Source of the DNA: Cellulosimicrobium cellulans
Lineage (GTDB): Bacteria; Actinomycetota; Actinomycetes; Actinomycetales; Cellulomonadaceae
Reading direction: 5' to 3'
DNA length: 64,000 bases
Assembly: GCF_007679345.1 (NCBI RefSeq)
Contig: NZ_VEGH01000015.1
Span: 1 to 64,000, forward strand
Positions 1-8,782 of the stretch are shown here, one piece after another. The position numbers and the translations under genes were made by a program. Under the pieces are notes generated by a model. The model saw only the letters and a program-made list of their open reading frames with translations, ran no database searches and was not told the origin of the DNA. The stretch's first letter is position 1. Each line of letters begins with the position of its first letter.

Positions 1-237
1 CGCCGAGGGCAGCACGTCCAGGTCCAGGTCCCGCAGCCACGCGTCCAGGACCGGTCCGGGCGGGCAGGACCGGATCGACTCGACCTGCCGCTGCTCACCC
101 GTGCGAGGCGCCCCGCCGGCGGCCACGACCGGGTCGGGGCCGAGGTCCGTCAGGCACGTCCCGTCGGGTCCGTAGACCGGCAGCACCACGGCGGCGACCA
201 CGTCGCCGTCCGGGTGTTCCTGCAGGTCAGGTGCCAT
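1..237 (-). CDS. Unrecognised protein, N-terminal part only
   Basis: An open frame starts at an ATG at 237 and runs leftward off the window edge without a stop, giving 79 residues beginning MAPDLQEHPDG. Third codon positions are almost all G or C, as in the neighbouring genes, which supports coding. I recognise no domain in the visible part. It is acidic, has no signal peptide or membrane segment, and its C-terminal half is missing. The downstream gene on the same strand cannot be seen. Confidence 0.45.
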   Translation of the reverse strand, partial: MAPDLQEHPDGDVVAAVVLPVYGPDGTCLTDLGPDPVVAAGGAPRTGEQRQVESIRSCPPGPVLDAWLRDLDLDVLPSA

Positions 238-326
238 GGAACGACACTACCGACGGCCACCGACACGACCCCGGCGACCGACCCCCGCCCTGGGGACGGA
301 GCACGACGACCGCACCTGTGGAGAAC

Positions 327-498
327 TCAGGTGAGCAGCTTGGCCTTGGCCGCGGCGAACTCATCGTCGTCCAGGACGCGCGTGTCGTGCAGCCGGGCGA
401 GGCGCTGGAGCTGCTCGACCAGCCCTGCGTCGCCGTCCGGCTCCGGCGGCGGTCCCGATCAGTCCCGGGCGGCCGAAACGAGGCATGAGCAGGGGCAC
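327..498 (-). pseudogene. SHOCT-domain protein, internally deleted and frameshifted
   Basis: The start (GTG 498 behind a GGAGGA box, or ATG 486) gives an N-terminus containing MPRFGRPGLIGTAA, typical of actinobacterial SHOCT proteins. The C-terminal SHOCT helix pair, with DDDEFAAAKAKLLT before the TGA at 327, is present but in a different frame. That frame has a stop codon upstream and no start of its own. The hydrophobic and linker middle of the family is missing. An internal deletion with loss of frame explains both ends. Family members normally sit beside a DUF6325 (DUF1269-like) gene, and here that neighbour is broken too. Confidence 0.65.
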
Positions 499-533
499 GG
501 CGGTTCCTCCAGGTCTCGACTGCGGACGAAGGG

Positions 534-976
534 TCACGACGCCGCGAGGGCGTTGACGACCTCGGCGGGGACGAGCTCGGTGAGCACCACCACGGCGCCG
601 ACCTCGCGCGCGGCCGCAGCCAGCGCGGCGGCCCAGAGGTGCTCCACGACGAGCACCAGCGCGCTCGCGCCCGGCGGCAGGGACTCGGCGACCAGCCCGA
701 GGTCGTGCTCGCCGGCGAGCCCGCGGCCGACCAGGTCCGCTAGGTCGGCGAGCCCGCCCTCGGCGGGCCCGTCCAGGTCGGCGACCTCGACGATCTCGAT
801 CCCGTCCTCGCCGGGCCGGACCAGCACCACGTCGACCACCCGGACCCGGTCGGACCCGGCGAGCGCCACGACCTCCGCCAGCACCGGGCCGGGACGTCGG
901 CCCCGGGGAACGCCAGCGCGATCAGCTCCACCGGGCCGAACGCGGGCGCGGCGCCCTCGTCGGGTGAACCTGCCAT
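534..976 (-). pseudogene. DUF6325 (DUF1269-like) protein with a one-base frameshift
   Basis: Translation from ATG 976 gives MAGSPDEGAAPAFGPVELIALAFPGADVP, written here in two parts: an N-tail, then FGPVELIALAFPG, the family N-terminus. The rest of the family (GPVLAEVVALAGSDRVRVVDV and onward, ending in VPAEVVNALAAS) is intact but in another frame. The frames meet near 885-897 in a run rich in C and G, consistent with loss of one base. The reassembled protein would be about 147 residues, normal for the family. Function is unknown; these proteins are often encoded beside SHOCT-domain proteins. A sequencing error could also explain the break. Confidence 0.7.
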
Positions 977-1013
977 CACGGCCTCCCACCGTCGGGCCCG
1001 GCCGGCCGCCGCC

Positions 1014-1685
1014 TCACAGGGCGGCGATCCCGTCACCGAGCATCTTGGCGCCGATCACGAGCAGCAGGACCGCCATGATCGCCGCGTTGTGCTGCACCAT
1101 CCAGGTCTTCAGCTCGTCCAGCACGGCGCCGGCCCGCGGGCCGCCCGCCAGGTACACGACGAGCGGTGCCGCCACGCCGAGCGACGCGACGACGACGAAC
1201 ACCGCGAGCGCGCCGAGCCGCGCACCGGTCGAGGTCGTGGCCGCGGCGATGGCCGCCGCGCCCGACACGACCAGCAGCAGGTTCTTCGGGTTGACCACCC
1301 CGAGCACCACCGCCAGGCCGAACGCCCGGACGGGGTTGAACCCGTCGACCGCGCGCATCCAGCCGGGGGTCGGCGGCTCCACCCCGCCGCGGGGCCTGGT
1401 CCGCCAGCTCCGGACGGCGAGCAGGACCAGAAGCAGGCCGAGGACGATCTTCAGCACGCTCGCCCACGCGGGGGGCGCGCCGTCGCCCGCCGCGCCCGCC
1501 GCGCCGGCCACGAGCATCAGCGCCGCGCCCACCACGGCGATGCCGACCACCCACCCGAGCAGGAACGCCGACGCGTTCGAGCGGGCCCGCGGCGTCAGCA
1601 GCATCAGCACGACGGCCACGATCGGCATCGGGCTGATGAGCACGCCGACGGCGACGGGCAGCGCCTGGCCGACGGCCTCGCCCAC
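1014..1685 (-). CDS. GAP-family (Sap/LysE-superfamily) membrane protein
   Basis: A 223-residue protein with about six hydrophobic segments, matching the GAP / sulfolipid-1-addressing protein family (PF11139), a LysE-superfamily branch thought to export small molecules or lipid precursors. Family hallmarks visible are the N-terminal ISPMPIVAVVLMLLTPRA stretch and the central VNPKNLLLVVSGAAAI stretch. The GTG start at 1685 is chosen because AGGAGG lies 5-6 bases upstream and translation enters directly into the first membrane segment; longer upstream reading is low-complexity Arg/Gly sequence. The substrate cannot be told from sequence. It lies just behind the broken DUF6325/SHOCT pair. Confidence 0.8.
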   Translation of the reverse strand: MGEAVGQALPVAVGVLISPMPIVAVVLMLLTPRARSNASAFLLGWVVGIAVVGAALMLVAGAAGAAGDGAPPAWASVLKIVLGLLLVLLAVRSWRTRPRGGVEPPTPGWMRAVDGFNPVRAFGLAVVLGVVNPKNLLLVVSGAAAIAAATTSTGARLGALAVFVVVASLGVAAPLVVYLAGGPRAGAVLDELKTWMVQHNAAIMAVLLLVIGAKMLGDGIAAL

Positions 1686-1983
1686 GGGGGCCTCCTCGGT
1701 GCGGTGACGGGGTCGGCGGTCCGGGGCCGACGCGCACCAGCCTGCGGGGCGACCCGGCGCGCGATCGTCACCCCGCGAGGATGACCCGGCCCGCGCCCGG
1801 GCCGCGTCCGGGCTCGCGCCCGGGCACACCCGTCTCGCGCCCGAGCCGTCCCGCCTCCCGCGGCGGCGGACCCCGGACACGTTCACCCGCCCCGGACGAC
1901 GACGGCGACGCTCCGCGCCGGTGACGCTCGGACCGACGCCGACGACACCCGCGCCACGCGGCGGCGAGACCGGAGGACCAGCC

Positions 1984-2100
1984 GTGACGTACTGCTCGAC
2001 GGACGCGACCCCGACGCTCGACGGCGACCGCGGCGTGCTGGAGACCTCGGGCTCCCTCATCGACTCCTTCGACCCTGACTTCGCCGTCGTCACGCCGTGA
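1984..2100 (+). CDS. Possible 38-residue peptide upstream of the sulfatase operon
   Basis: GTG at 1984 follows GGAGG with 6-7 bases spacing, and the frame (VTYCSTDATPTLDGDRG...) closes at TGA 2098-2100, 37 bases before the sulfatase start. Codon use resembles the neighbours. No homologue is recognised. It could be a short leader peptide of the sulfatase-SulP operon or a stand-alone small protein. The about 300 bases between 1686 and 1983 show no other gene. Confidence 0.4.
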   Translation: MTYCSTDATPTLDGDRGVLETSGSLIDSFDPDFAVVTP

Positions 2101-2137
2101 CCGGCCCTACCCCGCACCGAGAGCAGGAGCGACCGCC

Positions 2138-4060
2138 ATGACCCAGATCCCGGCCGGCACCCGGCCCCGCGACGCGGAGGCGGCGACGTCCGCCGTCCTC
2201 GACCGGTTCCGCACCACGCTGCCGTTCGACGACCGGCAGGATTTCGAGGACGTCTCCCGCGGCCTGGTGGCGGCGGCGCCGACCGCGGCGATCCGCCGGC
2301 CGGACGGGTCCCCGGTCTGGGACCTGGGGGCCTATGCGTTCGAGGACGCCGAGGACGCCCCGCCGACGGTCAACCCCAGCCTCTGGCGCCAGGCGCAGCT
2401 GAACCGCGCGGCCGGCCTGTTCGAGGTCACCGAGCGCATCTACCAGCTGCGCGGCATGGACATCTCGAACATCACGGTCGTCGAGGGCGACACCGGCATC
2501 ATCGTGGTGGACCCGTTCATCTCGACCGAGACCGCCGCCGCGGCGATGGACCTGTACCGGGAGCATCGCGGAGACCGGCCGGTGGTCGCCGTGATCTACA
2601 CCCACAGCCACGTCGACCACTACGGCGGGGTGCGTGCGGTCGTCAGCGAGGACGACGTCGCGTCCGGCCGCGTGCCGGTCTACGCCCCGGCGGGGTTCCT
2701 CGAGCACGCGGTCTCCGAGAACGTGTTCGCCGGGACCGCGATGAGTCGGCGCTCGCACTTCCAGTACGGGGTGTTCCTGCCGAGAGACGAGCGCGGTCAG
2801 GTGGACATCGGGCTGGGCAAGGGGGTGTCCTCGGGCACCATCACGCTCATCCCGCCGACCGACGTGATCACGACCACCGGCACGACCCTGCACGTCGACG
2901 GCGTCGACATCGAGGTGCAGATGACGCCGGGCACCGAGGCGCCCGCGGAGATGAACGTGTACTTCCCGCAGCTGCGGGCGCTGTGCGCCGCCGAAAATGC
3001 CACCCACACGCTGCACAACCTCCTCACCCTGCGGGGCGCCGAGGTGCGCGACGCCAAGGCGTGGGCGTCGTACCTCGACGAGACGATCGAGCGGTACGCT
3101 CACCGGTCGGACGTCGTCTTCGCCTCCCACCACTGGCCGACGTGGGGCACCGACCGGCTGACGACCTACCTGACCGACATCCGGGACGCCTACCAGTACC
3201 TGCACGACCAGACCCTGCGGCTGATCAACCACGGCCTGACCCCGATGGAGATCGCCGAGACGCTCACCGAGCTGCCGCCGGCGCTGGAGCGGAAGTGGTA
3301 CCTGCGCGGCTACTACGGGTCGATCAGCCACGGGGTGCGCGCGATCTACCAGAAGTACCTGGGGTACTACGACGGCAACCCCGCGCACCTCGACCCGCAC
3401 CAGCCGACGGCGGCCGGCGAGCGCTACGTGGCGCTGGCGGGCGGCGCCGACGCGCTGCTGGACCACGCCCGCGCGGCGTTCGACGAGGGCGACTACCGGT
3501 GGGTGGCCGAGGTCGTGAACCACCTGGTGTTCGCCGACCCGCAGAACCGGGCCGCCCGCGAGCTCCAGGCCGACGCGCTGGAGCAGCTCGGCTACCAGAG
3601 CGAGAACGGCACCTGGCGCAGCCTCTACCTGTCCGGCGCCCATGAGCTGCGGAACGGGGTGTTCCACGGCGCGGAGCTGTCCGTCGCGACGCCGGACACC
3701 ATCCGTGCGATGACGCCCGACCTGTACTTCGACTACCTCGGCATCCGCGTGGACGGGACGCGGGCGGCCGCGCTGGGCACCCGCACGCTCGACTGGGTCT
3801 TCACGGACCTCGACGCCCGCTACGCCGTGACCCTGCGCAACGGCGCGCTGACGTACCGCCGCGGCCGGCACGCCGACGGCTCGGACGCGACCGTCACGCT
3901 GGCGAAGGCGTCCCTGGACCGGGTCACGCTGGGGGAGGCCACGTTCGACGAGGCGATCCGCGAGGGCGCGATCACGGTCACCGGGGAGCCCTCGGCCCTG
4001 ACCGACCTCCTCGGTGTGCTCGACACGTTCGAGCTGATGTTCAACGTCGTCGAGCCGTGA
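2138..4060 (+). CDS. Alkyl/aryl sulfatase (SdsA1/BDS1-like metallo-hydrolase)
   Basis: A 640-residue protein of the SdsA1 / Bds1 type, which cleaves the sulfate ester of primary alkyl sulfates such as dodecyl sulfate, releasing sulfate. The metallo-beta-lactamase zinc motif THSHVDHYGG is at about residues 155-164. Further metal-ligand segments characteristic of this family (PAEMNVYFP and ENATHTLHN) follow at about 270-292, then the helical dimerisation region and a C-terminal SCP2-like domain (about 520-640). Length is normal for the family. AGGAG precedes the ATG. No clear signal peptide is seen, so it may be cytoplasmic. The stop overlaps the start of the SulP permease gene, implying translational coupling and a sulfur-scavenging role. 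Confidence 0.92.
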   Translation: MTQIPAGTRPRDAEAATSAVLDRFRTTLPFDDRQDFEDVSRGLVAAAPTAAIRRPDGSPVWDLGAYAFEDAEDAPPTVNPSLWRQAQLNRAAGLFEVTERIYQLRGMDISNITVVEGDTGIIVVDPFISTETAAAAMDLYREHRGDRPVVAVIYTHSHVDHYGGVRAVVSEDDVASGRVPVYAPAGFLEHAVSENVFAGTAMSRRSHFQYGVFLPRDERGQVDIGLGKGVSSGTITLIPPTDVITTTGTTLHVDGVDIEVQMTPGTEAPAEMNVYFPQLRALCAAENATHTLHNLLTLRGAEVRDAKAWASYLDETIERYAHRSDVVFASHHWPTWGTDRLTTYLTDIRDAYQYLHDQTLRLINHGLTPMEIAETLTELPPALERKWYLRGYYGSISHGVRAIYQKYLGYYDGNPAHLDPHQPTAAGERYVALAGGADALLDHARAAFDEGDYRWVAEVVNHLVFADPQNRAARELQADALEQLGYQSENGTWRSLYLSGAHELRNGVFHGAELSVATPDTIRAMTPDLYFDYLGIRVDGTRAAALGTRTLDWVFTDLDARYAVTLRNGALTYRRGRHADGSDATVTLAKASLDRVTLGEATFDEAIREGAITVTGEPSALTDLLGVLDTFELMFNVVEP

Positions 4061-5784
4061 CGAGCGCCGGGCCGGACGCCGTGACGGGCCGCCACCCGCC
4101 GCGGCCGGGCCGCCGCCCGCGCCTCGGCCGGCCGACCCGGCAGGACGCCGTGTCGGGCTTCGTCACGGGCCTGTTCTCGATCCCGGAGGGCATGGCTTAC
4201 GCCTCGATCGGCGGCTTCAACCCGCTGGTCGGTCTGTACTCGGGCATGGTGCCGACGTCCGTCGGCTCGCTGCTCTCCCGCACGGTGCTGATGACGACCA
4301 CGCTCACCAGCGCGATCGCGCTCACCTCGCACAGCGTGCTGGCCGACGCGGGCCTGGACGCGGACGACCCGGGGAACCTCGCCACGCTCACCGTCCTCGT
4401 GGGCGTCGTCATGCTGCTGCTCGGGGTGCTGCGCCTGGGCTCGGTGATGAGCTTCGTGTCGAACGCGGTGATGACCGGGTTCACGACGGGGATCGCGCTG
4501 CAGATCGTCGCCGGGGTGATCGGCGACGCCACCGGGTACGAGACCGACCGGCACAACACGATCGCGAAGATCGTGGACGGGCTGGTGCACCTGCCGCAGT
4601 GGGACCTCACCTCGACCGCCGTCGCCGCCGCGACGGTGCTGGGCTGGTGGGCCGCGCACGCGGTGCGGCGGCTGCGGTCGTTCGCCGTGCTGATCGCCCT
4701 GCTGGTGGTCAGCGTCGGGGTCGCGGTCCTGCGCGTGGACGTGCGTGAGGCCGGCGACATCGGCGCGATCCCGCGGGCGCTCCCGCTGCCGGTCCTGCCC
4801 GACGTGTCCGCCGTCCCGGCGCTCGCCACGGGGGCCGTCGCCATCGCGCTGGTCGCGCTCGCCCAGGCCGCCGGCATCGGGGCTGCGGTGCCCAACCCGG
4901 ACGGCAGCCGGTCGAACCTGTCGGGCGACTTCACCGCCCAGGGCGTCGCCAACATCGCGGGTGGGTTCTTCCGCGCGCTGCCGACCGGCGGCTCGCTGTC
5001 CCGCACGGGCGTGGCCACCAGCGCGGGCGCCCGCACCCGGTGGGCGGGCATCTTCGCGGGGATCTTCCTCGCGCTCCTCGTCCTGGTCGCGGGCCCGCTG
5101 GCGGAGCGGATCCCGATGCCGGTGATCGGCGGCCTGGTGGTCGTCATCGCCGGCGAGCTGATCGTCGGCCGGGTCCCGGACATCCGGCTGGTCCTGCGCA
5201 CGGGCGCGCTGCCCGCGGCGGGCATGGTGCTGACCTTCCTCGCCACCACGCAGCTCGCCCTGCAGTACGCGATCTTCCTGGGGGCGGTCGTGTCCCTGGT
5301 GCTGTTCTGCGTCAACGCCCAGCGCCAGGCCCGGCTGATCCGGTTGCAGCGGGACGACGACGGCCGCTGGCGCACCGCCGACGTGCCCGCCGAGGTCGAC
5401 CCGGGGTCCGTGGTGGTGCTGCACTACGAGGGCGTCAGCCTGTTCGCCGAGATGGCCCGGCTCGACGAGACGTGGCCGGACCTGTCCGGGGCGCGCCGCT
5501 CGGTGGTCGTGCTCGACGTCCGGACCATGCCCGACGTGCCGTCGTCGACGATCGTCAAGGCGCTGCTGCGCCGGGCCGCGCAGCTGCGGGCGAACGGGTC
5601 GCGGCTCGTGGTGGTCGGGGCCGACGACCTCCTCGCGGGGGTGTTCGAGCGGACCGGGCTGACCGCCGCGCTCCGTCCGGGGGACGTGCGGCCGGGCACG
5701 ACGGTGCTGCTCGAGGCGCTGGACGCGGCGTACGACGAGGCCGTGGCATGGGTGGGACGCGGGGACCACGCGCCCGGCGACTGA
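4057..5784 (+). CDS. SulP-family sulfate permease with STAS domain
   Basis: A 575-residue SulP (SLC26-type) anion transporter. The N-terminus holds the family signature region around SIPEGMAYASIGGFNPLVGLY, quoted here only as its parts PEGMAYA and NPLVGLY, followed by ten or more membrane segments. A cytoplasmic STAS domain occupies about residues 445-560 (SVVVLDVRTMPDVPSSTI region). The start GTG overlaps the sulfatase stop as GTGA, so the two genes are co-transcribed and probably translationally coupled. The pairing suggests uptake of sulfate produced from sulfate esters, or export of excess; direction is not shown by sequence. The gene ends 10 bases from the convergent DUF1254 gene. Confidence 0.92.
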   Translation: MTSAGPDAVTGRHPPRPGRRPRLGRPTRQDAVSGFVTGLFSIPEGMAYASIGGFNPLVGLYSGMVPTSVGSLLSRTVLMTTTLTSAIALTSHSVLADAGLDADDPGNLATLTVLVGVVMLLLGVLRLGSVMSFVSNAVMTGFTTGIALQIVAGVIGDATGYETDRHNTIAKIVDGLVHLPQWDLTSTAVAAATVLGWWAAHAVRRLRSFAVLIALLVVSVGVAVLRVDVREAGDIGAIPRALPLPVLPDVSAVPALATGAVAIALVALAQAAGIGAAVPNPDGSRSNLSGDFTAQGVANIAGGFFRALPTGGSLSRTGVATSAGARTRWAGIFAGIFLALLVLVAGPLAERIPMPVIGGLVVVIAGELIVGRVPDIRLVLRTGALPAAGMVLTFLATTQLALQYAIFLGAVVSLVLFCVNAQRQARLIRLQRDDDGRWRTADVPAEVDPGSVVVLHYEGVSLFAEMARLDETWPDLSGARRSVVVLDVRTMPDVPSSTIVKALLRRAAQLRANGSRLVVVGADDLLAGVFERTGLTAALRPGDVRPGTTVLLEALDAAYDEAVAWVGRGDHAPGD

Positions 5785-5794
5785 GGTCCGGCCG

Positions 5795-7087
5795 TCAGGC
5801 CCGCGGCGTCACCGCCGGAGGTCCCCACGTGCCGAACGGGCGCGCCGTCACCGGGACGTAGCTGCGCAGCGTCAGCGAGAAGGGCCTGCCGGCCGCCGAG
5901 GGCAGCCAGTTCGTCGTCGGGACGTCGTCCGGCGCCTCCGGGCCGATCGCGATCGTCAGCCCGCCGTCGTCGTCGGGAGCGAGCGGCGAGTACTGGTTGA
6001 GGTTGTAGCGGTCGAGCTCGTTGGGCACCACCCGGTAGTCGGGGACACCCACGAGGATGATCGACCAGTAGGCCGCCACCGCGTCGGCGGGCAGCGCGCC
6101 CGGGGCGAACCGCAGCCGGTACTGGCGGCCCCCGTCGAAGGGCTCGTCCTCGGCGTCCCGGGTCGCGACGAAGTAGACGACCTCGCTCGCGGTGTTGGCC
6201 CAGATTCCCGCGTAGTTCGCGACGGTGCGGAGCGCGACGTCCGCGCCGTATGTCCCGATCCGCCCGCCCCCGATCCAGTGGTCGACGTACGGGGCCGACC
6301 CGGTCAGCGCCCACCTCTGGAAGCCCGGCACCACCGTCCGGCGCAGGTACGCGTCGAGGCGCTCCCGCTCGGCGGGGTCGGCCGCAGCGGTGGCGGCGAC
6401 TGCATGAGCGGCCACCTGGAGGCGGGCGGCGGCCGGGGACACGTCGAGCGCCGAGGCGAGCACCGCGGGCGCATGGTCGAACAGCTCCACCCCGAGCAGC
6501 GTGGCGTTGTCGAACGGCGGGAGTGCCGGCGGGTCCGGGATGACGGGCCGGCCGATGACGTGAGCCGCGAACGCGTGCTGCAGCGCGACGGCGCGGTCGG
6601 GATCGCCCTGCAGCTCCACGCGCGCGAGCAGCTTGGCCTTGCGCCCGTGCAGCGTCAGCCGCGGCACGTCCGCGGGGACATCCACGCGCGAGCCGGGGGC
6701 GACCAGCGCGAACCGGCCCCAGGGGTGCGTCGGCATCTCCCGCTCGTTGACGTTCGCGATCACCTCGCCCCATTCATCGAGGAGCTGGGCGGTGTAGTAC
6801 CGCCCCTCGATCGCCGGCACGTCGAGCAGAACAGCGGAGTCGTCGTCCACGGCGAACCACGCCTCGAGGTACGCGACGTCCAGGTTCGGGTTGACGAACT
6901 CGGCAGAGCCCAGCGGGTTGAACCGCAACGTGTTGTACGCGAAGCCCTCCGACGCGCGGTCGATCTGCTCCTGGCGGACGACGAGGGCGCGCCCCAGGAG
7001 GTAGACGTAGGCGTCGCGGACGAGGTCGTCGTCGACGTCTCGCGTCGTCGGAGAGGCCGGTACGGCCGACCTCGGTTCGTTCGCCAC
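5795..7087 (-). CDS. DUF1254/DUF1214 domain protein
   Basis: A 430-residue protein with an N-terminal DUF1254 domain (about 20-150, including NPNLDVAYLEAWF and YYTAQLLDEWGEV) and a C-terminal DUF1214 domain (about 300-420, including ANTASEVVYF and the closing RPFSLTLRSYVP). This two-domain architecture is widespread in bacteria; the function is not established. No signal peptide is present, whereas many family members are secreted. ATG 7087 has GAGGAGC about 5-10 bases upstream. It is followed, after 146 bases without a recognised feature, by dinB on its upstream side, and its role in this neighbourhood is unclear. Confidence 0.85.
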   Translation of the reverse strand: MANEPRSAVPASPTTRDVDDDLVRDAYVYLLGRALVVRQEQIDRASEGFAYNTLRFNPLGSAEFVNPNLDVAYLEAWFAVDDDSAVLLDVPAIEGRYYTAQLLDEWGEVIANVNEREMPTHPWGRFALVAPGSRVDVPADVPRLTLHGRKAKLLARVELQGDPDRAVALQHAFAAHVIGRPVIPDPPALPPFDNATLLGVELFDHAPAVLASALDVSPAAARLQVAAHAVAATAAADPAERERLDAYLRRTVVPGFQRWALTGSAPYVDHWIGGGRIGTYGADVALRTVANYAGIWANTASEVVYFVATRDAEDEPFDGGRQYRLRFAPGALPADAVAAYWSIILVGVPDYRVVPNELDRYNLNQYSPLAPDDDGGLTIAIGPEAPDDVPTTNWLPSAAGRPFSLTLRSYVPVTARPFGTWGPPAVTPRA

Positions 7088-7233
7088 GATCTGCTCCTCA
7101 CGGACGGTGCGCAGCCGGGCGGTCTCCCGGCGCCCGGCAAGCGAACCCGCTCGCAGGGCGCCGCGGCCTCATCCCGGTGGGGTGAACCGGGCGGAGCACC
7201 GCCCCGGCGGCGTCATCGAGTCGAGGCCGACCG

Positions 7234-8691
7234 TCATGTCGGGTCCGGGGCGCCCCACGGGGCCGCGTCCGGCAGCTCCGCACCGTCCGGGCCGAGCGCA
7301 CCGACCAGCTCGACCTCCTCCGTCGCCGGGTCCAGCCAGATCTGCCGGCCGGGCCCGGTGGCGGCGGTCTCGAACCGGACGGCGACCCGGCCGTCGTCGC
7401 GCGCCTTCACGACCCAGCCCCGGCCGTGCGCCGGGTGCCGGACGTCGAGCCCGGGGGCGGCGTCCTCGGCGCGGAGCCGGCCGCGGCGGCGCCGGGCCAC
7501 GGGGCGGAGCGCGTCGGCGTCGGCTGTGCTGGGGTCGGCCCCGGTGCGCGGGTCGTCATCCGCGCCCGCGGCCGGCGCGCCCGAGCCGGCAGCGTCGACG
7601 GGCCCCGCCAGGTCGAGCATGAGCTGCGCGTGCTCGGACAGCCCGCTGAACGCCACCCCGAGCAGCCGCACCGGCTCCGTCAGCTCCACCAGGTCGAGCG
7701 CCCGCGCCGCCGCCTCGTGCAGCGCCGCTCGGTCCGCGGTCGGCGACGGCAGCGACACCGCGCGGGTCACGGTGCTGAACCCGGCGAACCGCACCTTGGC
7801 CGTGACGGTCCGGGCCGCGCCGCCGTGCCGCTCCAGGCGGGTGTAGGCCTGGTCGACCACGGCGGGCAGCTGCGCCGCGACCTCGGCCCGGCCGTGCAGG
7901 TCCCGCTCGAACGTGTGCTCGGCGCCCGCGGACTTCCGCTCCCGGGTCTCCGCCACGGGCCGGTCGTCCCAGCCGCGCGCGACCCGGAACAGGTTCGACC
8001 CGGCGGCCTCGCCCAGCACCATCGTCAGGGTGTCGAGGGGCTGCCCGCGCAGGTCCTCGACGGTGCGCACGCCGATCTTCTCCAGCCGCTCCGCGGACAC
8101 CGGGCCGACGCCCCACAGCGACCGCACCGGCATCGGCAGCAGGAACGCGTCCTCGTCCTCGGGCGCGACGACCACGACCCCCGCCGGCTTGGCGGCCGCC
8201 GAGGCGAGCTTCGCGACGAGCTTGGACCGGCCCATCCCGACGGACACCGGCACGCCGGCGAGCTCGACCGCGCGCTCCCGCAGGTCCCGCGCGACGCCCG
8301 ACCAGCCGTCAGGGCCCGGGCGGACGGCGCCCAGGTCGGCGAACGCCTCGTCGATGCTCAGCGGCTCGACCGCGTCCGACCGCTCGCGCAGCGCCGCCAT
8401 GATCCGCGCCGAGTACGCGGTGTACGCGTCGAACCGGGGGACCACGATCGTCGCCTGCGGGCACGCGCGCCGGGCGCTGGCCATCGACATCGCGGACCGC
8501 ACGCCCATCGCCCGGGCCTCGTAGGACGCCGCGGCGACCACCCCGCGCGGCCCGGTCCCGCCGACCAGCACCGGGCGCCCGCGCAGCGACGGGCGCTGCG
8601 CCTGCTCGACCGACGCGAAGAAGGCGTCCGCGTCCAGGTGCGCGATGCTCGGCTCGGTGCGCAGGCGCGGGGCCGTCACCTCGCTGCTCAC
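7234..8691 (-). CDS. dinB: DNA polymerase IV (Y-family, DinB)
   Basis: A 485-residue translesion polymerase. The palm catalytic residues are visible as HLDADAFFASVEQ (first Asp about residue 20) and PLSIDEAFADLG (Asp114/Glu115). Finger, thumb and little-finger regions follow. The extra C-terminal tail of about 80 residues (PAHGRGWVVKARDDGRVAVRF) is the form found in actinobacterial DinB. GTG 8691 (VSSEVTAPRL) is chosen because upstream codons are low-complexity and soon overlap the divergent peptidase promoter. No LexA-type operator (TCGAAC-N4-GTTCGA) is visible upstream, so SOS control is not supported by sequence. Confidence 0.93.
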   Translation of the reverse strand: MSSEVTAPRLRTEPSIAHLDADAFFASVEQAQRPSLRGRPVLVGGTGPRGVVAAASYEARAMGVRSAMSMASARRACPQATIVVPRFDAYTAYSARIMAALRERSDAVEPLSIDEAFADLGAVRPGPDGWSGVARDLRERAVELAGVPVSVGMGRSKLVAKLASAAAKPAGVVVVAPEDEDAFLLPMPVRSLWGVGPVSAERLEKIGVRTVEDLRGQPLDTLTMVLGEAAGSNLFRVARGWDDRPVAETRERKSAGAEHTFERDLHGRAEVAAQLPAVVDQAYTRLERHGGAARTVTAKVRFAGFSTVTRAVSLPSPTADRAALHEAAARALDLVELTEPVRLLGVAFSGLSEHAQLMLDLAGPVDAAGSGAPAAGADDDPRTGADPSTADADALRPVARRRRGRLRAEDAAPGLDVRHPAHGRGWVVKARDDGRVAVRFETAATGPGRQIWLDPATEEVELVGALGPDGAELPDAAPWGAPDPT

Positions 8692-8782
8692 CGGGCCATG
8701 CTGCCGCACGGCACCGACACGCGCGCGGGTGCAGGATGGGCCCGACCCCCAGCGACCGACGGCCCGCACCCCGGGAGGACCC

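Noticed and set aside
2090..5769. Long minus-strand frames opposite the sulfatase and SulP genes
   Set aside because: They mirror the third-position bias of the real genes and contain only His/Arg/Val-rich sequence.
8692..8782. LexA/SOS box between dinB and the peptidase gene
   Set aside because: No TCGAAC-N4-GTTCGA-like sequence is present.
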